This document shows positions 53,257-62,893 of a DNA stretch of 63,014 bases, piece by piece. Origin of the DNA: Paramagnetospirillum kuznetsovii (GTDB lineage: Bacteria > Pseudomonadota > Alphaproteobacteria > Rhodospirillales > Magnetospirillaceae); the NCBI RefSeq assembly GCF_003284725.1, contig NZ_PGTO01000019.1, positions 1 through 63,014 of the forward strand. The letters run 5' to 3'. The position numbers and the translations under genes are program-made. The notes under the pieces are model-generated. The model saw only the letters and a program-made list of their open reading frames with translations, made no database searches and was not told the DNA's origin. The stretch's first letter is position 1. Each line of letters opens with the position of its first letter.

Positions 53257-53398
53257 GCATATGAATCCCGTCTTAACCTGATGCGGAAATTAGCTGTTTT
53301 TTTCCACATCCGGCGAAAAGCTGTTGAATTTCAGACCGCTTGGGCGCAAATCTATTCTCAGTTATCAAATAAGCACTAAATCGCCTTCAGGGGGCCGC

Positions 53399-53692
53399 AT
53401 GATTTTCGGACGTGTGATGGGGTGGCTGCTGATCGGAGTGTCGGTCATCATGGCCTCTGCCGACGCCGTGCTCGCCCTTGGACCGGCGGAATATGCCGGA
53501 ATCATCACCGCCGACGTGGTTACCCTTCTGGCCGGTCACACCCCCGACACCGCCGATGCGGGCCGCTCGCTGATGGACGGCATGGCCGCCCTGATCCTCG
53601 ACCTTCCCGCCTGGATCGCCGTCGGCCTGACCGGCGCCTGCCTGTCGGTGGCCTGCCGTAAGCGCCAGCGCCGCCACGCCTTCCGGCGTTAA
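53399..53692 (+). CDS. Small predicted membrane protein
   Basis: 97 residues from an ATG at 53399 preceded by CAGGGGG. One N-terminal hydrophobic segment (about 3-27, possibly an uncleaved signal) and a second at about 62-84, followed by a basic tail (CRKRQRRHAFRR). Topology would place the Arg-rich tail in the cytoplasm. Unrecognised family; composition and start signal look genuine. Confidence 0.6.
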   Translation: MIFGRVMGWLLIGVSVIMASADAVLALGPAEYAGIITADVVTLLAGHTPDTADAGRSLMDGMAALILDLPAWIAVGLTGACLSVACRKRQRRHAFRR

Positions 53693-53736
53693 GCAAAGAC
53701 CTCCCCACCCCGCGCCGCTCGTGCGGCGGAAGCACA

Positions 53737-53775
53737 GGGGTTTCGGAGAAACCCACCCGGCGTTTGATGTGATCC
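53737..53775. repeat. Hairpin plus CCCGGCGTTTGA repeat, copy 1
   Basis: GGGTTTCGGAGAAACCC hairpin followed by the block CCCGGCGTTTGA. The same arrangement occurs at about 58960-58995 with compensatory changes in the stem (GGGATTGGGAGAATCCC). Confidence 0.6.
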
Positions 53776-53855
53776 GCAGGCGGGCGAGACGTCCGCGCTC
53801 CTAACTGCTCGCTATTCTGGGAGCGCGGCCGTCCCGGCCGCTTTCCGTAAGAGTC
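53776..53855. repeat. Dispersed hairpin repeat, copy 3
   Basis: GCGGGCGAGACGTCCGC, then ACTGCTCGCT, then GCGGCCGTCCCGGCCGC and AAGAGTC, in the same order as at 27354-27430. Sits between the small membrane protein and the end of lepA. Confidence 0.75.
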
Positions 53856-53862
53856 AGCGATA

Positions 53863-55665
<1,803 letters not shown>

Positions 55666-56244
55666 CTTGGGTCATGAATCCTGAAGTTGCCGGACCATAA
55701 AGCCCCAAGCGGCTTTTGGGAAGAGAGGAGCTTCATGGCCCAGGCGACTCGCAAGACCTTGGGTGGGGCAAAGGCCCGATTGTGCTGCTTTTCGGAAATC
55801 GGACACCGACGGAAGCTACGATCCGATGTTTGAAGATCCCCAATGCAGAAGAGATCAACCGCCGTCAGCCCGACCGAGACGCCCAGGTCAATCCCCATGC
55901 CGCCCATCGCCCGAAATACCGGCTGGCAGGGCTGCCTCGCTGCTCCTGCTGTGGCGGCACCGCCAATCGGTAACGCGTTACCATGCGTGTGGCCGAGGGT
56001 AACGCCGTTGCCATTCGGAGGCAGCCGAGGAAGCACTTTTGGATTCATCGGCGGGGGCGGTGCCTCGCTTGGCCGCGACCTGGACGGCGGCCAATACGGC
56101 CCGCAGGCGTGGACGCGGCCCCAGGGGCGAGCGGTGCCCAAGGGCTTCCCACACGGGCATCGCAAGACCACTTGTCACGAGGGGGAATCTACGCTATTGA
56201 AGATGCGAGCCAGTCGCATAGCAGAAATTCTACTGGGCGTTTCA
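55666..56244. other. Gene-poor region upstream of feoA with palindromes
   Basis: Between divergent lepA and feoA. Overlapping open frames exist on both strands but none shows a recognisable domain. It contains a perfect 14-base palindrome GGTAACGCGTTACC at 55969-55982 and, 29 bases on, a related GGTAACGCCGTTGCC at 55998-56012. These may be operator sites of the feo operon or relics of a rearrangement. Confidence 0.4.
55969..56012. promoter_or_regulatory. Tandem GGTAACG palindromes
   Basis: Perfect palindrome GGTAACGCGTTACC and an imperfect copy GGTAACGCCGTTGCC, starting 29 bases apart. The spacing, close to three helical turns, would suit paired dimer binding. About 470-510 bases upstream of feoA. 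Binding protein unknown; it is not a canonical Fur box. Confidence 0.35.
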
Positions 56245-56433
56245 ATGAAGAAGATTGCCGGTTTATTGAATATGCTGGTCGGAGCCTTTGTCCTTCCCTA
56301 CATCTTTCTTGCTTTGTTACCGGCCGATGTCGACGAAGTCGCTCCTGATGTCGGAAACGGTTTTTGGGGCCGTGGGACGCTGACCGGCGTTGCTTCCCTG
56401 CCCTTTCGGTCGGATCACCGGCACCTACAGTGA
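56245..56433 (+). CDS. Possible 62-residue membrane peptide upstream of feoA
   Basis: Starts MKKIAGLLNMLVGAFVLPYI, which looks like a signal-anchor, then an acidic ADVDEVAPDVG segment. Ends 44 bases before feoA. No convincing ribosome binding site, and the frame continues open far upstream, so it may be chance. Listed because of its position at the head of the feo operon. Confidence 0.25.
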   Translation: MKKIAGLLNMLVGAFVLPYIFLALLPADVDEVAPDVGNGFWGRGTLTGVASLPFRSDHRHLQ

Positions 56434-56477
56434 AAAATATCCAGAGCCGCGATAGCATATTTCATAGGAATCATCCC

Positions 56478-56732
56478 ATGGCACAGCAGATCAGTTCCGA
56501 TATTCTCACCCTTGCCGACCTTGGTCCCGAACAGCAGGGTGAAGTCGTCAAGATTGAGACCGAGGACGGCGTTTTCAAACGCCGCATGCAGTCGCTTGGC
56601 GTCGTGGCCGGCACTCCCGTCACGCTGGATCGTGCGGCGCCGTTGGGTGATCCGCGCATCTACAGCCTGATGGGCTACAGCCTGGGCCTGCGCAACGCCG
56701 AGGCACGGCAGATCCGCATCCGCGTGAAATAA
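56478..56732 (+). CDS. feoA: Ferrous iron transport protein FeoA
   Basis: 84 residues, one SH3-like FeoA domain. Small cytoplasmic partner of FeoB. Typical features are TLADLGPEQQGEVVKIE, the central RRMQSLGVVAGTPV and the C-terminal YSLGLRNAEARQIRIR segment. Start at the MAQQIS methionine (56478), AGGAA upstream. feoB follows after 35 bases; together with the two small genes after feoB this looks like one feo operon. Confidence 0.93.
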   Translation: MAQQISSDILTLADLGPEQQGEVVKIETEDGVFKRRMQSLGVVAGTPVTLDRAAPLGDPRIYSLMGYSLGLRNAEARQIRIRVK

Positions 56733-56767
56733 TCACCCCATCGACCTCGATCCAAGGGAAGCCGCAC

Positions 56768-58879
56768 ATGAAATCCCCCGTCACCGTGGCGCTGGTGGGT
56801 AACCCCAATGCCGGTTCCACCAGTTTGTTCAATGCCCTGACGGGCGCCCAATCCGCCGTCGCCAACTATCAGCGGGTGACGACCTCCCTGAATGTGCGCG
56901 AGATCACCCATGGCGGGGTCAGCCTACGCATCGTCGATGTGCCGGGCATCTTCTCCACCTCGTCGCAATCGCCGGAGGAGAAGGTCGGCTGCGACTACAT
57001 TCACGACGAAGAACCCGACATCATCGTCAATGTACTAGATGCCGGGCATCTGGACCGCAGCCTGTTCCTGACCACCCAGCTGATCGAGACCGGGCTTCCC
57101 CGCATCACCGTACTGAACATGATGGACGAGGTCCGGCGGGCCGGTATTCGCATTGACACCACACTATTGGCGTCGGCCCTTGGGTCACCGGTGGTGGAGA
57201 CCTGCGCCCTGAAGAAGGAAGGCGTCGACGCCCTGCTGGACGCGGTGGCGGCCATGGCCTCGACGACTCCCGCCACGCCCATGCGGCTACACTATGATAG
57301 CCATCTGGAGGCGGCCATCGAGCGCGTCCAGCAGCATCTGTCCACGCTGCACCCCCAGGAGCTGAGCCCGGCACGCTCGCGCTGGCTGGCCATCAAGATG
57401 CTGGAAGGCGATGACGAGATCCTGCGCCACGAAAGCAACCATGCCGACCTGATAGGCGAAATCAAGGGCGAGCAGACCGCCCTGGCCCACGAGCATGATG
57501 AGGACACCGCCAGCCTGTTGGCCTCGGCGAGGTTCGCCTTTTCCAACGGCCTGCTGCGTGAAGCCCGTCAGCAGGAGGGGGATCCCACCGCCGGGTTCAA
57601 GCTGACCCGTATCCTCGACGACTTCTTCCTGAACCGCACCCTGGGCCTGCCGCTGCTGCTGGGTATCCTGTGGGTCATGTTCGAGGCGACCTTCAGCTTG
57701 GGCGCCATTCCCACCGACTGGATCAAGGTCGGGGTGCAACTGGCCACCGATCTGGTGGACAAGAGCCTGCCGGAGGGCATGTTCCATGATCTGGTGGTCA
57801 ACGGTGTGATGGCGGGCGTCGGCGGAACCATCGTTTTCCTGCCCAACATCGTCATTCTGTTCTTCTTCATGGCCATCCTCAGCGGCACCGGCTATCTGGC
57901 GCGCGCCAGCTTCCTGATGGACCGGGTAATGCACCATTTCGGCCTGCACGGCACCACCTTGATCCCCATGGTGGCCGGGTTCGGCTGCAATGTCCCCGCC
58001 GTCATGGCCACCCGCGTCATCACCAATAAGCGGGCGCGTCTGATCGCCATGCTGATCGCCCCGTTCATGAATTGCTCGGCCCGCCTGCCGGTGTTCATCC
58101 TGTTCGCAGGCGCTTTCTTCGCCGATATCGCCGGAACCGTGGTCTTCGCCATGTATATGCTGTCCCTGGTCGCCGCCATGGTGTCGGCGGTGTTGCTGAA
58201 CCGCATCATTCCCGGCAGCGGTGGCGACGCCTTCGTGATGGAACTGCCGCCCTATCGTCTGCCGACCCTGCATTCGGTTCTGCATCATATGTGGGATAGC
58301 GCCCAGGGCTTCGTCGCCAAGGTCACCGGCGTCATCCTGGTGGGCTCCGTCGTGATCTGGTTCCTCCAGGAATTCCCCCGCGACATCGCCTATTCCCAGG
58401 ACTTCGAGACCGTCGTCGCCGAACAGACCGCGCTTCCCGACAGCCCGGAAAAGGAAGCGGCGTTACGGACGCTGAAGAGCGCCCAGGCGCAGGAGAAGCT
58501 GGAAAAGAGCTATCTGGGGCGTTCGGCCATCGCGGTGACGCCGCTGTTCCAGCCGCTGGGCTTTTCCTGGCGGGATTCGGCGGCCATCATGACCGGCTTT
58601 GTCGCCAAGGAAGTGGTGGTGGCGACCTATGCCGTCATCTACGCCCAGGAGAAGGGGTCGGACCAGCTGACCGAGACCTTGAGGGGCGCCATGCCACCCG
58701 CAACGGCCATCGCCTTCATGATCTTCACCTTGCTCTACGCGCCTTGCCTGTCGACCATCGCCATCATCGGCAAGGAGGCGCAGAGTTGGCGTTGGGCCGG
58801 GTTCTCGGTGGTCTATTCCCTGTCCTTTGCCTGGTTGCTGGCCCTGGCCGCCGGCCGGATTGGCGGTACCTTCCTGTAG
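56768..58879 (+). CDS. feoB: Ferrous iron transporter FeoB with altered G1 motif
   Basis: 703 residues. Inner-membrane Fe(II) transporter. N-terminal G domain (1-165), helical spacer (166-270), then the membrane region with two gate motifs, GFGCNVPAVMATR and, further on, FVAKEVVVATYAVIY with YAPCLSTIAIIGKE. The G1 P-loop reads GNPNAGSTS (residues 11-19) where GNPNSGKTT/S is expected, so the phosphate-binding lysine is Ser17. The switch region is also altered (VANYQRVTTS for VGNWAGVTVE; DVPGIFST for DLPGTYSL), while G4 NMMD is kept. GTP binding may be weak or different. Its proximity to magnetosome genes suggests a dedicated copy for magnetite iron. Confidence 0.93.
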   Translation: MKSPVTVALVGNPNAGSTSLFNALTGAQSAVANYQRVTTSLNVREITHGGVSLRIVDVPGIFSTSSQSPEEKVGCDYIHDEEPDIIVNVLDAGHLDRSLFLTTQLIETGLPRITVLNMMDEVRRAGIRIDTTLLASALGSPVVETCALKKEGVDALLDAVAAMASTTPATPMRLHYDSHLEAAIERVQQHLSTLHPQELSPARSRWLAIKMLEGDDEILRHESNHADLIGEIKGEQTALAHEHDEDTASLLASARFAFSNGLLREARQQEGDPTAGFKLTRILDDFFLNRTLGLPLLLGILWVMFEATFSLGAIPTDWIKVGVQLATDLVDKSLPEGMFHDLVVNGVMAGVGGTIVFLPNIVILFFFMAILSGTGYLARASFLMDRVMHHFGLHGTTLIPMVAGFGCNVPAVMATRVITNKRARLIAMLIAPFMNCSARLPVFILFAGAFFADIAGTVVFAMYMLSLVAAMVSAVLLNRIIPGSGGDAFVMELPPYRLPTLHSVLHHMWDSAQGFVAKVTGVILVGSVVIWFLQEFPRDIAYSQDFETVVAEQTALPDSPEKEAALRTLKSAQAQEKLEKSYLGRSAIAVTPLFQPLGFSWRDSAAIMTGFVAKEVVVATYAVIYAQEKGSDQLTETLRGAMPPATAIAFMIFTLLYAPCLSTIAIIGKEAQSWRWAGFSVVYSLSFAWLLALAAGRIGGTFL

Positions 58880-58885
58880 GTCTGA

Positions 58886-59037
58886 TCCCAAGGCCCGACG
58901 AGCGAGACTCATCGGGCCTTGGTCGACCGCAAGGCTGTCGCGCCGATCAAACGGCGAAAGCCAAGGGATTGGGAGAATCCCGCCCGGCGTTTGAGGCGCC
59001 CATTGATCGGTTCCGATCAATGGGCCTTGGTCTGACC
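58886..59037. repeat. Cluster of hairpins after feoB
   Basis: Three inverted repeats: AAGGCCCGACGA/TCATCGGGCCTT (58890-58920), the GGGATTGGGAGAATCCC plus CCCGGCGTTTGA element (about 58960-58995), and a 13-base perfect stem GCCCATTGATCGG/CCGATCAATGGGC (58998-59025). The first and last are each followed by GGCCTTGGTC and GACC. No T-run follows, so termination would be partial at most; they may set different expression of feoB and the following small genes. Confidence 0.55.
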
Positions 59038-59087
59038 TGATGGCGGAGTCTTCCTCCGCCACCTCTTGATGAAAGAAGCGTGCCGCC

Positions 59088-59261
59088 ATGGCTTGGGGTT
59101 CACTCTGGGATATGGGCGCCATTACCGTCGTGGGAGCGGGGGCGGCCTTCGTGGTCATCCGTCATCTGTGGCGGATGTGGCGGCCGTCCGACGGGGCGTC
59201 ATGTGGCGGTGGATGCAGTTGCGGCGCCAAGCGAAACGGCGGCCGCGCCGATTGCGGCTGA
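59088..59261 (+). CDS. FeoB-associated Cys-rich membrane protein
   Basis: 57 residues. One membrane helix (about 10-26; AITVVGAGAAFVVIRHLWR) is followed by a Cys-rich tail CGGGCSCG and a final DCG. This is the layout of the FeoB-associated Cys-rich family (FeoC/FeoD-like) that follows feoB in many bacteria and may help gate or assemble the transporter. ATG at 59088; a GAAAGAAG purine stretch lies about ten bases upstream. Too short for routine gene finding. Part of the feo operon by position and strand. Confidence 0.75.
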   Translation: MAWGSLWDMGAITVVGAGAAFVVIRHLWRMWRPSDGASCGGGCSCGAKRNGGRADCG

Positions 59262-59283
59262 CCCCCGCCATGGGGATGCGGCA

Positions 59284-59433
59284 ATGATCTCTCGCGATCA
59301 ACTGCCCCGGAATGGCGGGCTGAAGATAGGCATTCTGCTGGGGTTGGCCGCCGTAGCCATGGGCATTATCGAAATTGTCGATAACGGCCCCGCCTTGCTG
59401 CGCGGCACCCTCGATTGGTGGCGCCGCATGTGA
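59284..59433 (+). CDS. 49-residue predicted membrane peptide
   Basis: Sequence runs MISRDQLPRNGGLKIGILLG, then a hydrophobic stretch to about residue 32, then DNGPALLRGTLDWWRRM. One membrane helix with a basic, Trp-rich end. GGGGA lies about seven bases before the ATG at 59284. Last gene of the feo operon, 22 bases after the Cys-rich gene. No family recognised; a small accessory subunit of the iron transporter is possible. Confidence 0.5.
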   Translation: MISRDQLPRNGGLKIGILLGLAAVAMGIIEIVDNGPALLRGTLDWWRRM

Positions 59434-59459
59434 CCGGAAACGCCCCACAAAAACGACGA

Positions 59460-59491
59460 CGCCGAGATGACCCCATGGAGTCATCTCGGCG
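59460..59491 (-). terminator. Terminator between feo operon and magnetosome genes
   Basis: An 11-base perfect stem (CGCCGAGATGA / TCATCTCGGCG) with a ten-base loop. On the minus strand a TTTTT run follows within about ten bases, so it should end the MamF-like transcript; on the plus strand it may also stop the feo transcript. Confidence 0.6.
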
Positions 59492-59512
59492 CGGCGGATC
59501 CGTTCAGCAGAG

Positions 59513-59848
59513 TCAGATGCGGTCAGCGATATATCCGACCAGCGGCAGCTTCCAGGCGCGGCGGAACGCCACCGAGGCCAGACCGGCAACCGACAGAACC
59601 AGAACCAGCATGGACGAGAAGCCGAAGAACCACTTTCCGATGCCGGGAATTTCCAGGACGAACATGGACAGGACCGCGATCATCCACAGCACCAGCCCTT
59701 GCTTGGCATGGAACTGAACGTATTCGTCATCCTTGTTGCGCATCAAAGGCACAAAACAAAGAATGCCGAGATAGCTGAGGGCAGCCATCACCAAGGGCTT
59801 GTAACTGGTTCCGGTTTCTTGCGACAACCCGATAGTCTGTGCGGTCAT
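59513..59848 (-). CDS. MamF/MmsF-family magnetosome membrane protein
   Basis: 111 residues, the size of MamF and MmsF. Three hydrophobic segments (about 18-36, 48-70, 78-96). Hallmarks seen are [26 protein letters not shown] and [10 protein letters not shown], which I recognise from MamF/MmsF/MmxF (DUF4870). MmsF controls size and shape of magnetite crystals in the magnetosome membrane. GAAGGAGG sits seven bases before the ATG. Eleven bases separate it from the Mms6/MamD-like gene upstream, so the two form an operon. Which of the three paralogues this is cannot be decided here. Confidence 0.85.
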   Translation of the reverse strand: MTAQTIGLSQETGTSYKPLVMAALSYLGILCFVPLMRNKDDEYVQFHAKQGLVLWMIAVLSMFVLEIPGIGKWFFGFSSMLVLVLSVAGLASVAFRRAWKLPLVGYIADRI

Positions 59849-59859
59849 TTCGTCCTCCT

Positions 59860-60486
59860 TCAGACGGCTTCGGCCGCAGCCGGCTCGGCATTGCGGTTCT
59901 TGTAATATTCATAAAGAGCGACGGCTCCAGCCACCCCAACCACGCCCAGCAGCACCGGCCCCCAGGCGCCCAGCCCCAGACCGAGGCCCAGGCCGACACC
60001 CTTGGCCGACAGCATGGCGCTGCTGCTGGTGGCGGCGGCGATGGGGCTGGCGGTGACCGAAGCCCCGGTGGCGGCACCCGCCGCGGCACCGGCGGCACCG
60101 GCTCCACCAGCGGCAACCATGGCCTTGCCCTTGACGCCGGTAGCGGCGACCTTGGTGGCAGCGCCGGCTCCCTTGGCAGCCATGGCCGCCTGATTGGCGC
60201 CACCGGCAGCCGTCTTGGCCCCGGCGGCTTTCATACCCGCGGCCTTGGCGGTCACAGCCTCGCGCTCGACCTCCGCCGCGGCAGCCTTGGCCGCACCGGT
60301 CTTGGCCGCGGCGCCATTGGCGGCACCGGCCTTGGCACCACCGGCCTTCATGCCGACGGCCTGCGCGGCACCCTCGCGTTCGATTTCCGGAGAAGCCGCT
60401 GCAGCCATGGCCGCACCGCCAGCTGCGGGAGCTGCGGCGTTCGCGGCGGTTCCACCAGCCATACCTGTTGCCATCTGTGCTGCCAT
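59860..60486 (-). CDS. Mms6/MamD-like magnetosome protein with Leu-Gly repeat
   Basis: 208 residues. Ala/Gly/Lys-rich low-complexity N-terminal region (1-160) with two tandem copies of an element starting E-x-E-R-E and containing GMKAxGAK (residues 34-70 and 72-110). It is followed by the signature [15 protein letters not shown] (164-177), one membrane helix (to about 192) and a short tail [16 protein letters not shown]. The Leu-Gly repeat and GAWGP are shared with Mms6, MamD (Mms7) and MmsC, proteins tightly bound to magnetite. The tail is much less acidic than the iron-binding end of Mms6, so it fits MamD-like proteins better. GAGGAG precedes the ATG. Confidence 0.85.
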   Translation of the reverse strand: MAAQMATGMAGGTAANAAAPAAGGAAMAAAASPEIEREGAAQAVGMKAGGAKAGAANGAAAKTGAAKAAAAEVEREAVTAKAAGMKAAGAKTAAGGANQAAMAAKGAGAATKVAATGVKGKAMVAAGGAGAAGAAAGAATGASVTASPIAAATSSSAMLSAKGVGLGLGLGLGAWGPVLLGVVGVAGAVALYEYYKNRNAEPAAAEAV

Positions 60487-60812
60487 AACCTAACTCCTCT
60501 GGGAAAGAGATAAACTCATATATGTTTTGTTGCACAAATTCATCGGCTCGACAATAGTCTTCATGCGGACAACAATACAATGGCAGAACATGTTTTTAAT
60601 AATCACTCTCAAGTCCCCACTTCAACAGCCCTCTCTTCCTGGTGTTTTATCTGAAATATGCCGGAGCGAAGGTCTTTGCTAAAGTTTTAGTGCGTAAAAT
60701 TCAGGATCTCCGGGTCGTTCATGATCAAGGCTCTGGATGTGAACTGATTTCGTCGGCAGAGATACCCGCCAGCGTAAACCGTATTGCCGCTCAACCACAG
60801 GAGACGTGATCC
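60487..60812. other. AT-rich divergent promoter region
   Basis: About 325 bases between the magnetosome operon and the vWA gene, clearly AT-richer than the flanks (for example near 60510-60600 and 60650-60710). No gene seen. It should contain divergent promoters; boxes such as ACATATATG near the magnetosome gene are suggestive but not decisive. Confidence 0.45.
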
Positions 60813-61733
60813 GTGGCCTATTCACAGGAAATCAGCCGTGACCAACGCGGTGCCTTCATCTTTCTGGTCGATCAATCCAAATCCATGAACACCACCTTCG
60901 GTGTCGATGATAACGGACAGACGATCAGCCGGGCCCAGGTGGTGGCGGATGCGCTCAACCGAACTCTTGACGAGTTGATCAACCGCTGTATGCGCGATGA
61001 AGGCGTCCGTGACTATTTCGACATCGGCGTCATCGGCTATGGGCGCACCAACCGCGCCGAGTTCTGCTGGCTGGGAAACCTTGCCGGGCGCAGCTTGGTG
61101 CCCATCTCCGAGGTGGCGGAAAACGCCGATACCATCGAGGAAGAGACCACCATCATGGTTCGCGGCCAGCCGGTGGTCGAACGGGTCGCTGTTTCCCGTT
61201 GGGTGGCGCCGGTGGCGGTGGAAAGCACCCCGATGAACGGAGCTCTGCGCTTGGCGCAGTCCATCCTGGAGCCCTGGATTTCGGCGAACCCCGGCTCATT
61301 CCCCCCGGCCGTCATCAACATTACCGACGGCATGGCCAACGACGTGGACAGCGATGAAGAGCTTTTGGCGACCGCCCGGCGGTTGACCGGGCTGAAGACC
61401 AAGGACGGCCACGTCCTGCTGATGAACTGCCATATTTCAGGCGGCGACGACGCGCCGGTGGTGTTTCCATCCAGCGCGGGCCAATTGCCAGACGACACCT
61501 ATGCACGCCTGCTGTTCGAGATGTCGAGTGAGTTGTCGGGCCGCCATCGCGCCATCATCTGCGAATTGTTCGAGCGCGACCTGAAGACCACGCCGACCCT
61601 GCGCGGCATGGCCTTCAATGCCGATGCCGTCGCGTTGGTCAAACTGCTCGATATCGGCACCCGCCCGGCCATCGTTTTCAACCAAGCCGCCGAGGATTCA
61701 TCACGTGACCGGACCACGGAGTTCGAACAGTGA
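60813..61733 (+). CDS. von Willebrand factor A domain protein (TerY-like)
   Basis: 306 residues from a GTG at 60813 (GGAG nine to twelve bases upstream). The vWA domain spans about 12-225 with a complete MIDAS: DQSKSM near 20-25, the Thr of ESTPMNGAL near 140, and D in NITDGMAND near 170. No signal peptide, so cytoplasmic. Resembles TerY-type proteins that pair with kinases and PP2C phosphatases. The stop overlaps the kinase start (GTGA), implying a fixed ratio and a complex. Divergent from the magnetosome operon. Confidence 0.85.
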   Translation: MAYSQEISRDQRGAFIFLVDQSKSMNTTFGVDDNGQTISRAQVVADALNRTLDELINRCMRDEGVRDYFDIGVIGYGRTNRAEFCWLGNLAGRSLVPISEVAENADTIEEETTIMVRGQPVVERVAVSRWVAPVAVESTPMNGALRLAQSILEPWISANPGSFPPAVINITDGMANDVDSDEELLATARRLTGLKTKDGHVLLMNCHISGGDDAPVVFPSSAGQLPDDTYARLLFEMSSELSGRHRAIICELFERDLKTTPTLRGMAFNADAVALVKLLDIGTRPAIVFNQAAEDSSRDRTTEFEQ

Positions 61734-62893
61734 CGTTTCCCGTATTGGCGGACTACAAGGCGGCGCTTTCCAACGCCAAGGCCCGGTTCGCCACTCTCCA
61801 GGTGACACCGTTCAAGGATTCCCGAGGCCATCCGCAGTTTCTCGCCGGAAACTTCGCCGGGGTGTTCCGTGTCACCGAATCCATGGGATCGCTCTTGGCG
61901 ATCAAGTGCTTCATCCGTGATCTTCCCGATCTTGAGCGCCGCTACAAGGCAATCTCCGGCTTCGTCGCGGCCAGCGGCTCGCCCTATATGGTCCCTCTCC
62001 GGTTTCACCGCGACGAACTCTACGTGACATCGTCCATCGCCAAGCACGGTGAATATCCGGTCATCAGCATGCCGTGGATCGCAGGCCGCACCATCGGCGC
62101 CGTGGTCCAGACCCTGTGCGAAAGCGACAAGCGCGGCGGCATCGCCGGCCTGAGCCGGGCCTGGGCACGGCTTTGCCTGGATCTGCTGAACCGTGGCGTG
62201 GCCCATGGCGACCTTAAACACGACAACATCCTGATCGGACCTGATGGTCGCCTGAAGCTGATCGATTACGATTCCATGTTTTTGCCCGAACTGAGCGGGT
62301 TGCCCTGCACCTTGCTCGGCAGCATCAATTTCCAGCACCCCGAGCGCGATGAGACGCATTTCGACGCGACGCTGGATCACTTCTCCATGCTGGTGATGCA
62401 ACTGTCGTTGCGGGCCTTGGTGTTCGATCCCGGCCTGTTCAAGCACTGCCACAGCGGCGAGAACCTCATCTTCACCCGCTCGGATTTCCTCAATCCGCAA
62501 GGCTCGGAACTGTTCCGGCGGCTTTCAGCCTCCGATGACCTCTACGTTCGCGATTGGGCGGCACGGCTGGCGCTGGCCTGTGGATCGAATTCCATCCGCA
62601 TACCGTCGATCAAGGCGATCCTGTCCGTGGCCTCGGGACTGGACATGAGCCCGGTAACCGGAGGTCTGAGGTGGCTTCTCTACCGGGTGTCCAGTGGAGC
62701 GCCAAATATCACTCCCAATGCCCGGCCGAAGCCTGCCGTTCCCAGTCATTCCGAGCGGACCAAGCCCGTGGCGGCCAGTCAGAACGACGATCCGATCAAT
62801 CGCCTGAGAAAGCTGAAGGGCGCCCTCGACGAGGGCCTGATCAGCCAGGCCGATTACGACGGGCAGAAGGCCAAGATCATGGAAAATTTCTGA
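61730..62893 (+). CDS. Protein-kinase-like protein with C-terminal SHOCT domain
   Basis: 387 residues from GTG at 61730. Kinase core about 25-330: K59 in LLAIKCF, catalytic loop HGDLKHDN (H159, D161, N166), and DYD (D179) in place of DFG. No clear Gly-rich loop, so activity may be altered. A Pro/Ser-rich linker (330-352) leads to a SHOCT domain (353-387; INRLRKLKGALDEGLISQADY, seen as KLKGALDEGLISQADYD), a short helical module for oligomerisation or interaction. Together with the upstream vWA protein this resembles a TerY-P type signalling module; a PP2C partner is not in the window but could lie beyond its end. Confidence 0.85.
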   Translation: MTFPVLADYKAALSNAKARFATLQVTPFKDSRGHPQFLAGNFAGVFRVTESMGSLLAIKCFIRDLPDLERRYKAISGFVAASGSPYMVPLRFHRDELYVTSSIAKHGEYPVISMPWIAGRTIGAVVQTLCESDKRGGIAGLSRAWARLCLDLLNRGVAHGDLKHDNILIGPDGRLKLIDYDSMFLPELSGLPCTLLGSINFQHPERDETHFDATLDHFSMLVMQLSLRALVFDPGLFKHCHSGENLIFTRSDFLNPQGSELFRRLSASDDLYVRDWAARLALACGSNSIRIPSIKAILSVASGLDMSPVTGGLRWLLYRVSSGAPNITPNARPKPAVPSHSERTKPVAASQNDDPINRLRKLKGALDEGLISQADYDGQKAKIMENF

